NCBI GenBank assembly: GCA_030918015.1
Contig: JAUPTP010000161.1
Coordinates: 1 to 5,954 of the forward strand
DNA: 5,954 nt
Direction of reading: 5' to 3'
Source: Pseudomonadota bacterium
GTDB lineage: Bacteria > Pseudomonadota > Gammaproteobacteria > Burkholderiales > Burkholderiaceae_C
The translations under genes and the position numbers were made by a program. The notes beneath the pieces were generated by a model. That model saw nothing but the letters and a program-made list of their open reading frames with translations, ran no database searches and was not told where the DNA came from. Below are positions 1 through 5,452 of the stretch, in pieces. Every line of letters starts with the position of its first letter. Within the stretch, counting starts at the first letter, position 1.

Positions 1-1
1 C

Positions 2-358
2 GAGTGCCGCGAGCTGGCCGAGCTGGTCGCGCGCGAGCACGGCAATCTGCACGCCAGCGCCGGTTTCGGTGCGGAGGCGCTGGTGCGGCTCTTCGACCGC
101 TGCGACGCCTGGCGCCGGCCCGAGCGCTTCGAGCAGGCGCTGCAGGCCTGCGAGTGCGACGCGCGCGGCCGCCTCGGCTTCGAGGAGCGGCCCTATCCGC
201 AGGCCGACCGGCTGCGCGGCGCGCTGGCCGCGGCGCGGGCGGTCGACTCCGGTGCGGTCAGCGCCGAGGCGCTGGCGCGCGGCCTGAAGGGCCCGGCGAT
301 CGGCCAGGCGCTGCAGCAGGCGCGCATCGCGGCGGTGGCGCAGGCCCTGGCGGGCTGA
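2..358 (+). CDS. cca: CCA tRNA nucleotidyltransferase (multifunctional Cca), C-terminal part
   Basis: This is the last 118 residues of the enzyme that adds or repairs the 3'-terminal CCA of tRNAs in the cytoplasm; the start lies upstream of the window. The reading frame is open from base 2 to a TGA at 356-358. The visible part matches the C-terminal tail of the proteobacterial multifunctional Cca. It has the LFDRCDAWRRPERFEQ stretch (compare LFDAIDAWRKPQR in E. coli, from memory), then the D-RGR-GFE and YPQ motifs, and the closing GLKGPAIGQALQQARIAAVAQ helix. The nucleotidyltransferase core and the HD phosphohydrolase domain are outside the window, so whether the HD motif is intact cannot be judged. 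The gene converges on the PhyH gene with a 25-bp gap. I see no clear terminator hairpin there. Confidence 0.93.
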   Translation, partial: ECRELAELVAREHGNLHASAGFGAEALVRLFDRCDAWRRPERFEQALQACECDARGRLGFEERPYPQADRLRGALAAARAVDSGAVSAEALARGLKGPAIGQALQQARIAAVAQALAG

Positions 359-383
359 CCCTGCTGCGGGGGCGGGTGCCGGC

Positions 384-1550
384 TCAGGTCCGACGCCGCT
401 CGGCCATCCGGTCCAGCTGGGTGGCCAGCCGCTCGGCCGACCAGTCCTCGGCCAAGGCGCGGCCGACCACCTGCTGCGGCGTCTCGGGCGCCAGGCCGCC
501 GAGTGGCGGATCCCGGTCGAGGTTGGTCGGGAAGGCATAGCCCTCGGCGCTGGCGGCGATCACCTGCGCCAGCGCCGCCTCGCTCCAGCCCGCCTGGCGG
601 CGCCGGCGCAGCGCCGGATAGAGCGCCTGGGTCATGCGCAGGCGGTCGACCGATTCCATCGCCCGTCCGAACGGCGAGGAGATCTGCAGCAGGTTGGCCA
701 GGCGCTGGATGTGCGTCGACCGGTTGGTGCCGGCCGCATGCAGCAGCGCCGGATTGAAGAACACCGCGTCGCCTCGGGCCAGGGGCAGTTGCACCCGGTG
801 GGCCTCGAACGCGGCGCGGAAGTCCGCCCGCTCGGCCACCAGGTAGCCATGCGCGAATTTCTGCGAATGCGGCAGGTAGAGCGTCGGGCCGCTGTCGAGC
901 GGCATGTCGACATGGGCGACCGCCCCCTGCAGCGTCAGCATCGGCGAGAGCCGGTGCACATGGGCGGGATGGCGGGCGGCCTGCGCGGCGGTCATGAAGC
1001 CGAGGTGGTAGTCGCGATGCGGCGTCTGGGCGGCGCCGCCGGGGCGGACGTTGTTGATCTGGGAGGTCATCTGCCAGCCGGGCCCCAGCCAGGCCTCGGC
1101 GGCCAGGCCGAGCAGTTCGCTGGCGTAGTAGTCCGCGAAGGCCTCCGGATCGGCCAGGCAGAGCTTCTCGAGCGCATTCCAGACGCGGTCGTTGGCGCCG
1201 GCGGCCGCGAAGTGGTCGCCCCCCGAGCCCGCCTCGCGCTCCTGACGGATCAGCGTCTCGAAGCAGGCCGTGACCGCGTCGACCGCCTCGGGCGAGCCGA
1301 TCGCATCCTTCAGCACCAGCAGGCCGGGACCGTCTTCCCAGACGGCGGCCCACTCGGCCATCAGCGCCGGCCGCAGGGCCGGTTCGCGGGCCAGCTGCGC
1401 GCGCAGCGCGGCGCCGTCGTAGATCGGCACCGCCTGCTCGATGCGGGTGGCGTGAGGGCAATCGGCCGGGTCGGTGCGCAGGCGGGTCAGCGCCAGCAGG
1501 TCATCGACGCGGGCCTCTTCGGCGTGCAGCCAGCGGGCGGGGTGGGTCAT
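384..1550 (-). CDS. Phytanoyl-CoA dioxygenase (PhyH) family Fe(II)/2-oxoglutarate oxygenase
   Basis: This is a 388-residue member of the PhyH family of non-haem iron oxygenases, which couple 2-oxoglutarate decarboxylation to hydroxylation of a small molecule. The iron-binding facial triad is visible as H178-R-D180 (in TPHRDYHLGF) and the distal H271 (in LLHAAGTNRS). R283 or R277 is the likely 2-oxoglutarate carboxylate ligand. Other family features are the LTLQGAVAHVDMPLDSGPT strand and LPHSQKFAHG (about 226-235), then ARGDAVFFNPALLH. About 150 residues precede the catalytic barrel, so it is longer than the roughly 300-residue bacterial PhyH proteins. No signal peptide or membrane segment is seen, so it is probably cytoplasmic. 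The ATG start is supported by an AGGAG site 8 bases upstream. It is divergent from a LacI-type regulator, which suggests local control. The substrate is unknown and the name does not imply phytanoyl-CoA. Family call is confident; exact role is open. Confidence 0.88.
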   Translation of the reverse strand: MTHPARWLHAEEARVDDLLALTRLRTDPADCPHATRIEQAVPIYDGAALRAQLAREPALRPALMAEWAAVWEDGPGLLVLKDAIGSPEAVDAVTACFETLIRQEREAGSGGDHFAAAGANDRVWNALEKLCLADPEAFADYYASELLGLAAEAWLGPGWQMTSQINNVRPGGAAQTPHRDYHLGFMTAAQAARHPAHVHRLSPMLTLQGAVAHVDMPLDSGPTLYLPHSQKFAHGYLVAERADFRAAFEAHRVQLPLARGDAVFFNPALLHAAGTNRSTHIQRLANLLQISSPFGRAMESVDRLRMTQALYPALRRRRQAGWSEAALAQVIAASAEGYAFPTNLDRDPPLGGLAPETPQQVVGRALAEDWSAERLATQLDRMAERRRT

Positions 1551-1558
1551 CGGGGTGT

Positions 1559-1563
1559 CTCCT
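1559..1563 (-). promoter_or_regulatory. Ribosome binding site of the PhyH gene
   Basis: On the minus strand this reads AGGAG, with 8 bases before the ATG at 1550. It is a near-consensus Shine-Dalgarno site and fixes the start of the oxygenase. Confidence 0.75.
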
Positions 1564-1566
1564 GAG

Positions 1567-1578
1567 CCGTCATGACGG
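1567..1578. promoter_or_regulatory. Perfect 12-bp palindrome, candidate LacI-family operator
   Basis: CCGTCATGACGG equals its own reverse complement, centred between 1572 and 1573. The symmetry stops at these 12 bases. It lies 16 bases upstream of the PhyH start codon, just beyond its ribosome binding site, and overlaps the transcription start predicted from the TAGACT element at 1581-1586. That is where a repressor would block PhyH transcription. LacI-family operators are palindromes, often with a central CG; here the central step is AT, so the assignment is inferred. At this GC content a few 12-bp palindromes are expected by chance in 6 kb, so position is the main support. Confidence 0.45.
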
Positions 1579-1580
1579 AC

Positions 1581-1586
1581 AGTCTA
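1581..1586 (-). promoter_or_regulatory. Candidate -10 element for the PhyH gene
   Basis: The minus strand reads TAGACT, four of six matches to TATAAT. A start about 7 bases downstream would fall near 1574, giving a leader of about 24 bases that includes the ribosome binding site. No acceptable -35 hexamer is found 16-18 bases upstream, so the promoter may be weak or activator-dependent, or the call may be wrong. Confidence 0.3.
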
Positions 1587-1700
1587 GGAAGCCGTCGCCT
1601 GGCCCGGGGGCGCCGAATCCCTCAGAAACACCTCGGCTCCCGTCGGGGCGTGGGCGCGCGCTTGCGCGGCCGCAGCCGGGGGTGCGATGCTGCTCTCCCG

Positions 1701-1713
1701 CCGCCCCGGGCGG
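1701..1713. repeat. GC-rich inverted repeat in the leader of the LacI-type gene
   Basis: Six-base arms CCGCCC and GGGCGG flank a single central C. The repeat lies 18 bases upstream of the regulator's start codon, just before its ribosome binding site. It could be an autoregulatory operator, but its all-G/C composition makes chance symmetry likely in this genome. Confidence 0.25.
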
Positions 1714-1719
1714 TTTCGC

Positions 1720-1724
1720 AAGGA
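1720..1724 (+). promoter_or_regulatory. Ribosome binding site that decides the LacI-type start
   Basis: AAGGA sits 7 bases before the ATG at 1732. An in-frame ATG at 1687 would add 15 residues (MLLSRRPGRFRKDNR) ahead of the usual LacI N-terminus and has no comparable site. The 1732 start also places the helix-turn-helix at the standard position near residue 6. Confidence 0.7.
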
Positions 1725-1731
1725 CAACCGA

Positions 1732-2763
1732 ATGGCCCATGCCGTTTCGCTCAAGGAAATCGCGCTGCAGGCGGGCGTCAGCCTGGCCACGGTCGATCGG
1801 GTGCTGCATGCGCGGCCCGGTGCCAGCGTGCGCATGCGCGACCGGGTGCTGCTGGCGCGCGACGAGCTCGAGCGCCAGCGTCAGCAGCTCGCCCGCCGTG
1901 GCCGCCGGTTCCTGATCGATCTGGTGATGGAGGCGCCGGTGCGTTTCTCCCGGCTGGTGCGTGCGGCGCTGGACCGGGCGATGCGGCGGGCGCAGCCGGC
2001 CGTCTTCCGGGCGCGCGAGCATCTGGCCGAGACCTGGCCCGAGGCCGCCCTGGTCGAGGCGCTGGACGCGATCGGCCGGCGGGGCAGCCAGGGCGTGCTG
2101 CTGAAGGGGCCGGACACCGGCCCGGTGCGCGAGGCGGTGGCACGGCTGCAGGCGCGCGGCATTCCGGTGCTGGCGCTGGTGACCGATCTGCCGGGCTCGG
2201 CCTGCAGCGCCTATGTGGGACTGGACAACCGCGCTGCGGGCCGGACCGCGGCCTGGCTGATGGCGCCCTGGCTGTCCCCGGCGGGCGACGGCGTGCTGCT
2301 GTCGAGCAGCGGCCCCGGTTTCCGGGGCGAGCTCGAGCGCATCGAGGCCTTCGTCGAGGCCCTGGGCCGGCTGGCGCCCCGCAGCCGGGTGCAGGTGATC
2401 GACGACGGCCTGGGCTTGCATGGGCCGACGATGGCCGGGGTCGGCCGGGCGCTGGCGCAGCAGGCCGGCGTGGCGGCGGTCTATTCGGTGGGCGGTGCCA
2501 ACGCGGCCATCCTGGAGGCCTTCGCCCGCGCTGGGCGCGTCTGCCGGGTCTTCGTCGGGCATGACCTGGACGACGACAACCGCATGCTGCTGCGCCAGCA
2601 GCGGCTCTCCGCGGTGCTGCACCATGACCTCGATCAGGACCTGGATGCCGCCTGCCGGCTGCTGATGCAGGCCCACGGCGTGGCGCCGCGCGACGGGGCG
2701 GCCCGGCGCTCGGGCGTTGCGGTGATCACGCCGTTCAACCTGCCGCCGGAGGACATGGGCTGA
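1732..2763 (+). CDS. LacI-family transcriptional regulator
   Basis: This is a 343-residue DNA-binding regulator, expected to bind an operator as a dimer and respond to a small ligand, usually a sugar or polyol. Residues 6-25 form the N-terminal helix-turn-helix (LKEIALQAGVSLATVDRVL); the TVDRVL form, with D in place of the common S, is known in a subgroup of the family. Residues from about 60 to the end form a periplasmic-binding-protein-like effector domain, with LVTDLPGS (149-156), YVGLDNRAAGRTAA (161-174), YSVGGANAA and FVGHDLDDDNRMLL (about 280). The hinge (about 45-57) reads ELERQRQQLARRG and lacks the usual Y-x-P-N hinge-helix pattern. The gene is divergent from the PhyH oxygenase and upstream of an aldo/keto reductase on the same strand, which makes both plausible targets. 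The ligand cannot be read from the sequence. Family assignment is secure. Confidence 0.9.
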   Translation: MAHAVSLKEIALQAGVSLATVDRVLHARPGASVRMRDRVLLARDELERQRQQLARRGRRFLIDLVMEAPVRFSRLVRAALDRAMRRAQPAVFRAREHLAETWPEAALVEALDAIGRRGSQGVLLKGPDTGPVREAVARLQARGIPVLALVTDLPGSACSAYVGLDNRAAGRTAAWLMAPWLSPAGDGVLLSSSGPGFRGELERIEAFVEALGRLAPRSRVQVIDDGLGLHGPTMAGVGRALAQQAGVAAVYSVGGANAAILEAFARAGRVCRVFVGHDLDDDNRMLLRQQRLSAVLHHDLDQDLDAACRLLMQAHGVAPRDGAARRSGVAVITPFNLPPEDMG

Positions 2764-2769
2764 ACATGA

Positions 2770-2800
2770 ACGGCGCCGAAAGCCGCAAAGCCGGCGCTGT
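2770..2800 (+). terminator. Hairpin after the LacI-type gene, possible terminator without U-tract
   Basis: ACGGCGCCG (2770-2778) pairs with CGGCGCTGT (2792-2800) as a 9-bp stem with one G-U pair and a 13-base loop. It begins 6 bases after the regulator's stop codon. No run of T follows (CGGGCGACTC), so it is not a textbook intrinsic terminator. It may still mark the 3' end of the regulator transcript or act as an RNA-stabilising structure. Confidence 0.4.
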
Positions 2801-2854
2801 CGGGCGACTCGCGCTACGCTGGACGCTCCTGTTCAGCCCGAGGATGTCCGGACC

Positions 2855-3697
2855 ATGAGCCTTTCCCCTGTTCCCCCGTCGCCGACCGTCACGCTGGCCA
2901 ACGGCGTCGAGATGCCGCAGATCGCGTTGGGCACCTGGCCGATGAAGGGGCAGGAGGCCGCCCGCGCGGTGGCCTCGGCCCTCGAGATCGGCTACCGCCA
3001 CATCGACACCGCCGAGGCCTACGAGAACGAGGACGGCGTGGGCGAGGGCCTGCGCGCCAGCGGCGTGCCGCGCGAGCAGGTCTTCGTCACCACCAAGTTC
3101 CAGCGCCAGTGGCACGGCCGCGAGAGCGTGCGCACCGCCTGCGAGGGCAACCTGCGCCGGCTGGGCCTGGACTACATCGACCTGCTGCTGATCCACTGGC
3201 CCAACCCGCAGCAGGGCCGCTTCGTCGAGGCCTTCGAGGGCCTGCTGGCGCTGCTCGAGGCGGGCCAGGTGCGCGCGGTGGGCGTGTCCAACTTCAAGGT
3301 GCATCACCTGGCGCCGCTGTTCGAGCGCGGCCTGGTGCCGCATGTCAACCAGATCCAGCTCGATCCCTATCACCGCCGGCCGGACCTGGAGGCGCTGCAC
3401 CGCGAGCGCGGCATCGTCACCGAGGCCTGGAGCCCGCTGGGCCGCGCCGGCGCGATGCTGGCCGACCCGGCCATCACCGCGATCGCCGCGCGCCACGGCC
3501 GCACGCCGGGCCAGGTGGTGCTGCGCTGGCAGCTCCAGCACGGCTTCGCGGCGGCGCCGAAGTCGGCCGACCCGCAGCGCCAGCGCGAGAACCTCGACCT
3601 GTCGGGCTTCACGCTCGACGTGGCGGAGATGGCGGTGCTCGACGGCCTGGACCGGCCGGACGCGGAGATGCTCGATGCCGACGTGTTCGGGCACTGA
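2855..3697 (+). CDS. Aldo/keto reductase, 2,5-diketogluconate reductase-like
   Basis: This is a 280-residue cytoplasmic NADPH-dependent oxidoreductase that reduces aldehydes or ketones to alcohols. The full catalytic tetrad is present: D51 and Y56 (in HIDTAEAYENE), K81 (in VTTKF) and H114 (in LLLIHWP). Other family signatures are LANGVEMPQIALGTW (14-28), VGVSNF (142-147), VNQIQLDPYH (164-173), AWSPLG (191-196) and the NADPH-phosphate-binding APKS with downstream REN (234-246). Length and motif order fit the DkgA/DkgB type, but VNQIQLDPY differs from the common VNQIELHP and the substrate is not determined. The ATG has a GAGGA site at 2840-2844, 10 bases upstream, which is slightly long. The gene follows the LacI-type regulator by 91 bp with a hairpin between them. 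It may be its target or have its own promoter. It converges on the DUF2905 gene with an 18-bp gap. Confidence 0.92.
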   Translation: MSLSPVPPSPTVTLANGVEMPQIALGTWPMKGQEAARAVASALEIGYRHIDTAEAYENEDGVGEGLRASGVPREQVFVTTKFQRQWHGRESVRTACEGNLRRLGLDYIDLLLIHWPNPQQGRFVEAFEGLLALLEAGQVRAVGVSNFKVHHLAPLFERGLVPHVNQIQLDPYHRRPDLEALHRERGIVTEAWSPLGRAGAMLADPAITAIAARHGRTPGQVVLRWQLQHGFAAAPKSADPQRQRENLDLSGFTLDVAEMAVLDGLDRPDAEMLDADVFGH

Positions 3698-3715
3698 GCG
3701 CCGCCGCCGCCCGCG

Positions 3716-3907
3716 CTAGAGCCAGCGCGCCAGCGCCAGCCCGACCAGCGTGATCAGCACGCTCGAGCCGAGCGGGAAATGCCAGGTGCGCCGGCCGACG
3801 CGCACGCTGAAGTCGCCCGGCACCCGGCCCAGGCCGAAGCGCTCCAGCCAGGGCTGCAGGCCGTTCCAGACCAGGCAGGTCAGCACGAAGACGATCAGCC
3901 AGCGCAC
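3716..3907 (-). CDS. DUF2905 family small membrane protein
   Basis: This is a 63-residue hydrophobic protein of a widespread bacterial family with no established function. It has two predicted membrane segments, residues 2-17 (RWLIVFVLTCLVWNGL) and about 46-63 (LGSSVLITLVGLALARWL). They are joined by a short loop with the family's typical LQPWLERFGLGRVPGDF (17-33) and a basic VRVGRRTWHFP stretch, so it is probably an inner-membrane hairpin. It uses a GTG start at 3907, supported by GAGG 8 bases upstream. It begins 15 bases after the stop of the methyltransferase gene on the same strand, so the two are very likely co-transcribed. The protein is complete and of normal family length. Confidence 0.85.
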   Translation of the reverse strand: MRWLIVFVLTCLVWNGLQPWLERFGLGRVPGDFSVRVGRRTWHFPLGSSVLITLVGLALARWL

Positions 3908-3922
3908 CGCTCGGGCCTCGGC

Positions 3923-5041
3923 TCAGAGCGTGTGGCTGCGGTCGCCCGCGGCGAAGCCGATCGGGTCGAACAGCTCGGCCGGCGTCACGAAGCCGACCAC
4001 CTTGAACAGCTCGCCCATCTCGTGCTCGGTGACGAGCTTCTGCGCCATCGCGCGCTCGCGCAGGTCGGCGCCCTCCAGGTCGGCGAGCAGGCCGCAGTTG
4101 AAGAGAAAGCGCGCCTGCGAGGTGTAGCCCAGCACCTCCAGCCCGGCGTCCTGTCCGGCCAGCGCCACCGCGGTGAAGTCGACATGCGCGGTCAGGTCCT
4201 TGCGGCCGACGTCGGCCAGCGGATCGGCGTCGGCCTGGTGGCCGCGGTGGCACATCAGCGTGCCGCCGGTGCGCTGCGGGTGATAGAACTCGTGCTCCGG
4301 GAAGCCGTAGTCGACGAAGAAGGCCGCGCCGCGCGCGAGCTGCGCCGCCAGCGTGCGGATGAAGCCGCTGGCCTGGCGCGGCAGCTCGGTGACGGTGCCG
4401 GGCAGGAAGGGGCCGTCCACCGGCGGGCGCTCGGTCGTCGGCCGGTCGGCCCAGGCGAAGCCGCCCTGCGCGTCCAGCGCCACGCCGCGCTCCAGCCACT
4501 GCGCGCCGTCCCAGTGCAGCAGCATGACCGGCATCGCGTCGAGCACCTCGTTGCCGATGACCACGCCCTCGAAGCGCTCGGGCAGCGCATCGGCCCAGTG
4601 CAGCTTGTCGAGGTGCTGCGGCACCCGCGCGGCGCAGGTCTGGCGCTGGCGCTCGCGCAGCGTGCCCGAGAGGTCGACGATGGTGTAGCGGCGGATGCGG
4701 TCGCCCAGCGCCCCCAGCAGCTGGGCGGCCAGTGCGCCCGAGCCGGCGCCGAATTCCCACAGCTCGGCGGTGCCGGTGGCGTCGAGCGCCTGCGCGAGCT
4801 GGCGCGCCACCGCGCGGCCGAACAGCCCGGAGAGCTCCGGCGCGGTCACGAAGTCGCTGCCCGAGGCGGGCAGGGCGCCGAACTGGCGGTCGCCGCCGCT
4901 GTAGTAGCCCAGGCCCGGCTGGTACAGCGCCAGCGCCATGAAGCGCTCGAAGCCGATCCAGCCGCCGTGCTGGCGGATCTCGTCGGCGATGAGGAGGGCC
5001 AGCGCGTCGCTGGCTACACTGGGGGAAGAGGCGGCATTCAC
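3923..5041 (-). CDS. SAM-dependent methyltransferase, MidA/NDUFAF7 family (COG1565)
   Basis: This is a 372-residue class I methyltransferase of the family that includes mitochondrial NDUFAF7/MidA, which methylates an arginine of the complex I subunit NDUFS2 during assembly. A similar role in bacterial NADH dehydrogenase assembly is inferred. The N-terminal family signature is FMALALYQPGLGYYS (34-48), followed by SGSDFVTAPELSGLFGR (60-76). The SAM-binding motif I is EFGAGSGAL (96-104) and a further family motif is GNEVLDAMPV (163-172). FFVDYGFPEHEFYHP and LMCHRGH, typical of the family, follow later. The GTG at 5041 is chosen because it gives the expected N-terminus (MNAASSP). The frame stays open upstream to 5485, but that part runs antisense through folB. 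No Shine-Dalgarno site precedes the GTG, while TACAAT ends 6 bases before it, so the message may be leaderless. The DUF2905 gene follows directly. Confidence 0.88.
   Translation of the reverse strand: MNAASSPSVASDALALLIADEIRQHGGWIGFERFMALALYQPGLGYYSGGDRQFGALPASGSDFVTAPELSGLFGRAVARQLAQALDATGTAELWEFGAGSGALAAQLLGALGDRIRRYTIVDLSGTLRERQRQTCAARVPQHLDKLHWADALPERFEGVVIGNEVLDAMPVMLLHWDGAQWLERGVALDAQGGFAWADRPTTERPPVDGPFLPGTVTELPRQASGFIRTLAAQLARGAAFFVDYGFPEHEFYHPQRTGGTLMCHRGHQADADPLADVGRKDLTAHVDFTAVALAGQDAGLEVLGYTSQARFLFNCGLLADLEGADLRERAMAQKLVTEHEMGELFKVVGFVTPAELFDPIGFAAGDRSHTL
5015..5020 (+). promoter_or_regulatory. Candidate -10 element for folB
   Basis: TACACT, within GGCTACACTGGGGG, matches TATAAT at four positions. 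It would start transcription near 5027 and give folB a leader of about 45 bases. It lies inside the divergent methyltransferase gene, at about its eighth and ninth codons. No good -35 is visible, so this is tentative. Confidence 0.3.
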
Positions 5042-5047
5042 CCGCCG

Positions 5048-5053
5048 ATTGTA
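5048..5053 (-). promoter_or_regulatory. -10 element of the methyltransferase gene, possible leaderless start
   Basis: The minus strand reads TACAAT, five of six matches to TATAAT. Six bases (CGGCGG) separate it from the GTG start at 5041, so the first transcribed base would be at or next to the start codon. A -35-like TGGACA (5073-5078 on the minus strand, five of six matches) lies 19 bases upstream, longer than the ideal 17, and overlaps the first codons of folB. Confidence 0.5.
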
Positions 5054-5071
5054 GGAACTCGAGCCCCTCCC

Positions 5072-5443
5072 ATGTCCACCACCCGCGGCACCCAGATCCT
5101 GACCCTCACCGGCCTGCGCTTCGACGCCAGCCTCGGCGTGCTCGACCACGAGAAGGAGGCGCCCCAGCCGATCGCGGTCGATGTCGAGCTCAACCTCGGC
5201 AGCCAGCCGCTGCATCCGCGCGACGACGACCTCACCCATGTGCTCGACTACCGCCGGGTGCGCGCCATCGTCATCGAGGAATGCACCGCCCGGCATGTCA
5301 ACCTGCTCGAGAGCCTGATCGGCCAGGTCGCCTCGCGGCTGATGGACCTGCCCGGCGTGCTGGGCGTGCGGGTGAGGCTGGCCAAGCTGGAGATCTTCGA
5401 CGACTGCGAGGTCGCGATCCGCATCGAGACGGGACAGTGGTGA
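5072..5443 (+). CDS. folB: Dihydroneopterin aldolase
   Basis: FolB (123 residues) cleaves 7,8-dihydroneopterin to 6-hydroxymethyl-dihydropterin and glycolaldehyde in cytoplasmic folate synthesis; the family forms ring-shaped oligomers. Residues matching the E. coli catalytic set are E27 (in LGVLDHEKEAPQ), Y60 (in HVLDYRRV) and K105 (in RLAKLEIFDD). LLESLIGQVASRL (78-90) matches the conserved helix that carries a pterin-binding Glu (E80). The lysine is followed by L-E-I-F-D-D rather than the usual K-P, and the loop after it looks about five residues shorter than in well-known FolB proteins. The start at 5072 gives the expected N-terminus (MSTTRGTQILTLTGLRF). The ribosome binding site is poor: only CGAG about 8 bases upstream, or AGGAA 14 bases upstream. 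The gene is divergent from the methyltransferase across 30 bp and is followed by ttcA after 53 bp. Confidence 0.9.
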   Translation: MSTTRGTQILTLTGLRFDASLGVLDHEKEAPQPIAVDVELNLGSQPLHPRDDDLTHVLDYRRVRAIVIEECTARHVNLLESLIGQVASRLMDLPGVLGVRVRLAKLEIFDDCEVAIRIETGQW

Positions 5444-5452
5444 TGTGCGTGG

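Noticed and set aside
193..1461. Long minus-strand frame (422 residues) overlapping the PhyH gene
   Set aside because: It is an out-of-frame shadow of the oxygenase, Arg/Gly/Ala-rich and without motifs. The frame with the intact HxD...H triad is the real one.
711..1565. Plus-strand frame of 284 residues opposite the PhyH gene
   Set aside because: It is an antisense shadow frame with Arg/Gly/Val/Gln bias and no recognisable fold.
1657..1668. Inverted repeat CGCGC-TT-GCGCG upstream of the LacI-type gene
   Set aside because: Short alternating GC arms are expected often in this composition, and it has no clear relation to a promoter element.
1687..1731. Upstream ATG extending the LacI-type regulator by 15 residues
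   Set aside because: The Arg-rich extension is unlike family N-termini, and a good AAGGA site correctly precedes the ATG at 1732.
1570..2676. Minus-strand frame of 368 residues opposite the LacI-type gene
   Set aside because: It is His/Gln/Arg/Ala-rich, typical of the reverse complement of a GC-rich gene, with no motif.
2735..3694. Minus-strand frame of 319 residues opposite the aldo/keto reductase
   Set aside because: It is antisense to a gene with a complete catalytic tetrad, and its own composition is that of a shadow frame.
3698..3715. GCC-repeat-like run in the gap between the aldo/keto reductase and DUF2905 genes
   Set aside because: It is only 18 bp of low-complexity GC sequence, with no stem and no T-run, so it is neither a terminator nor a meaningful repeat.
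3779..5443. A 554-residue open frame on the plus strand running into folB
   Set aside because: Only the part from 5072 (FolB) is coding. The rest is antisense to the methyltransferase and DUF2905 genes, with the Ala/Arg/Gly/Gln/Val-rich composition typical of GC-rich shadow frames and no recognisable domain.
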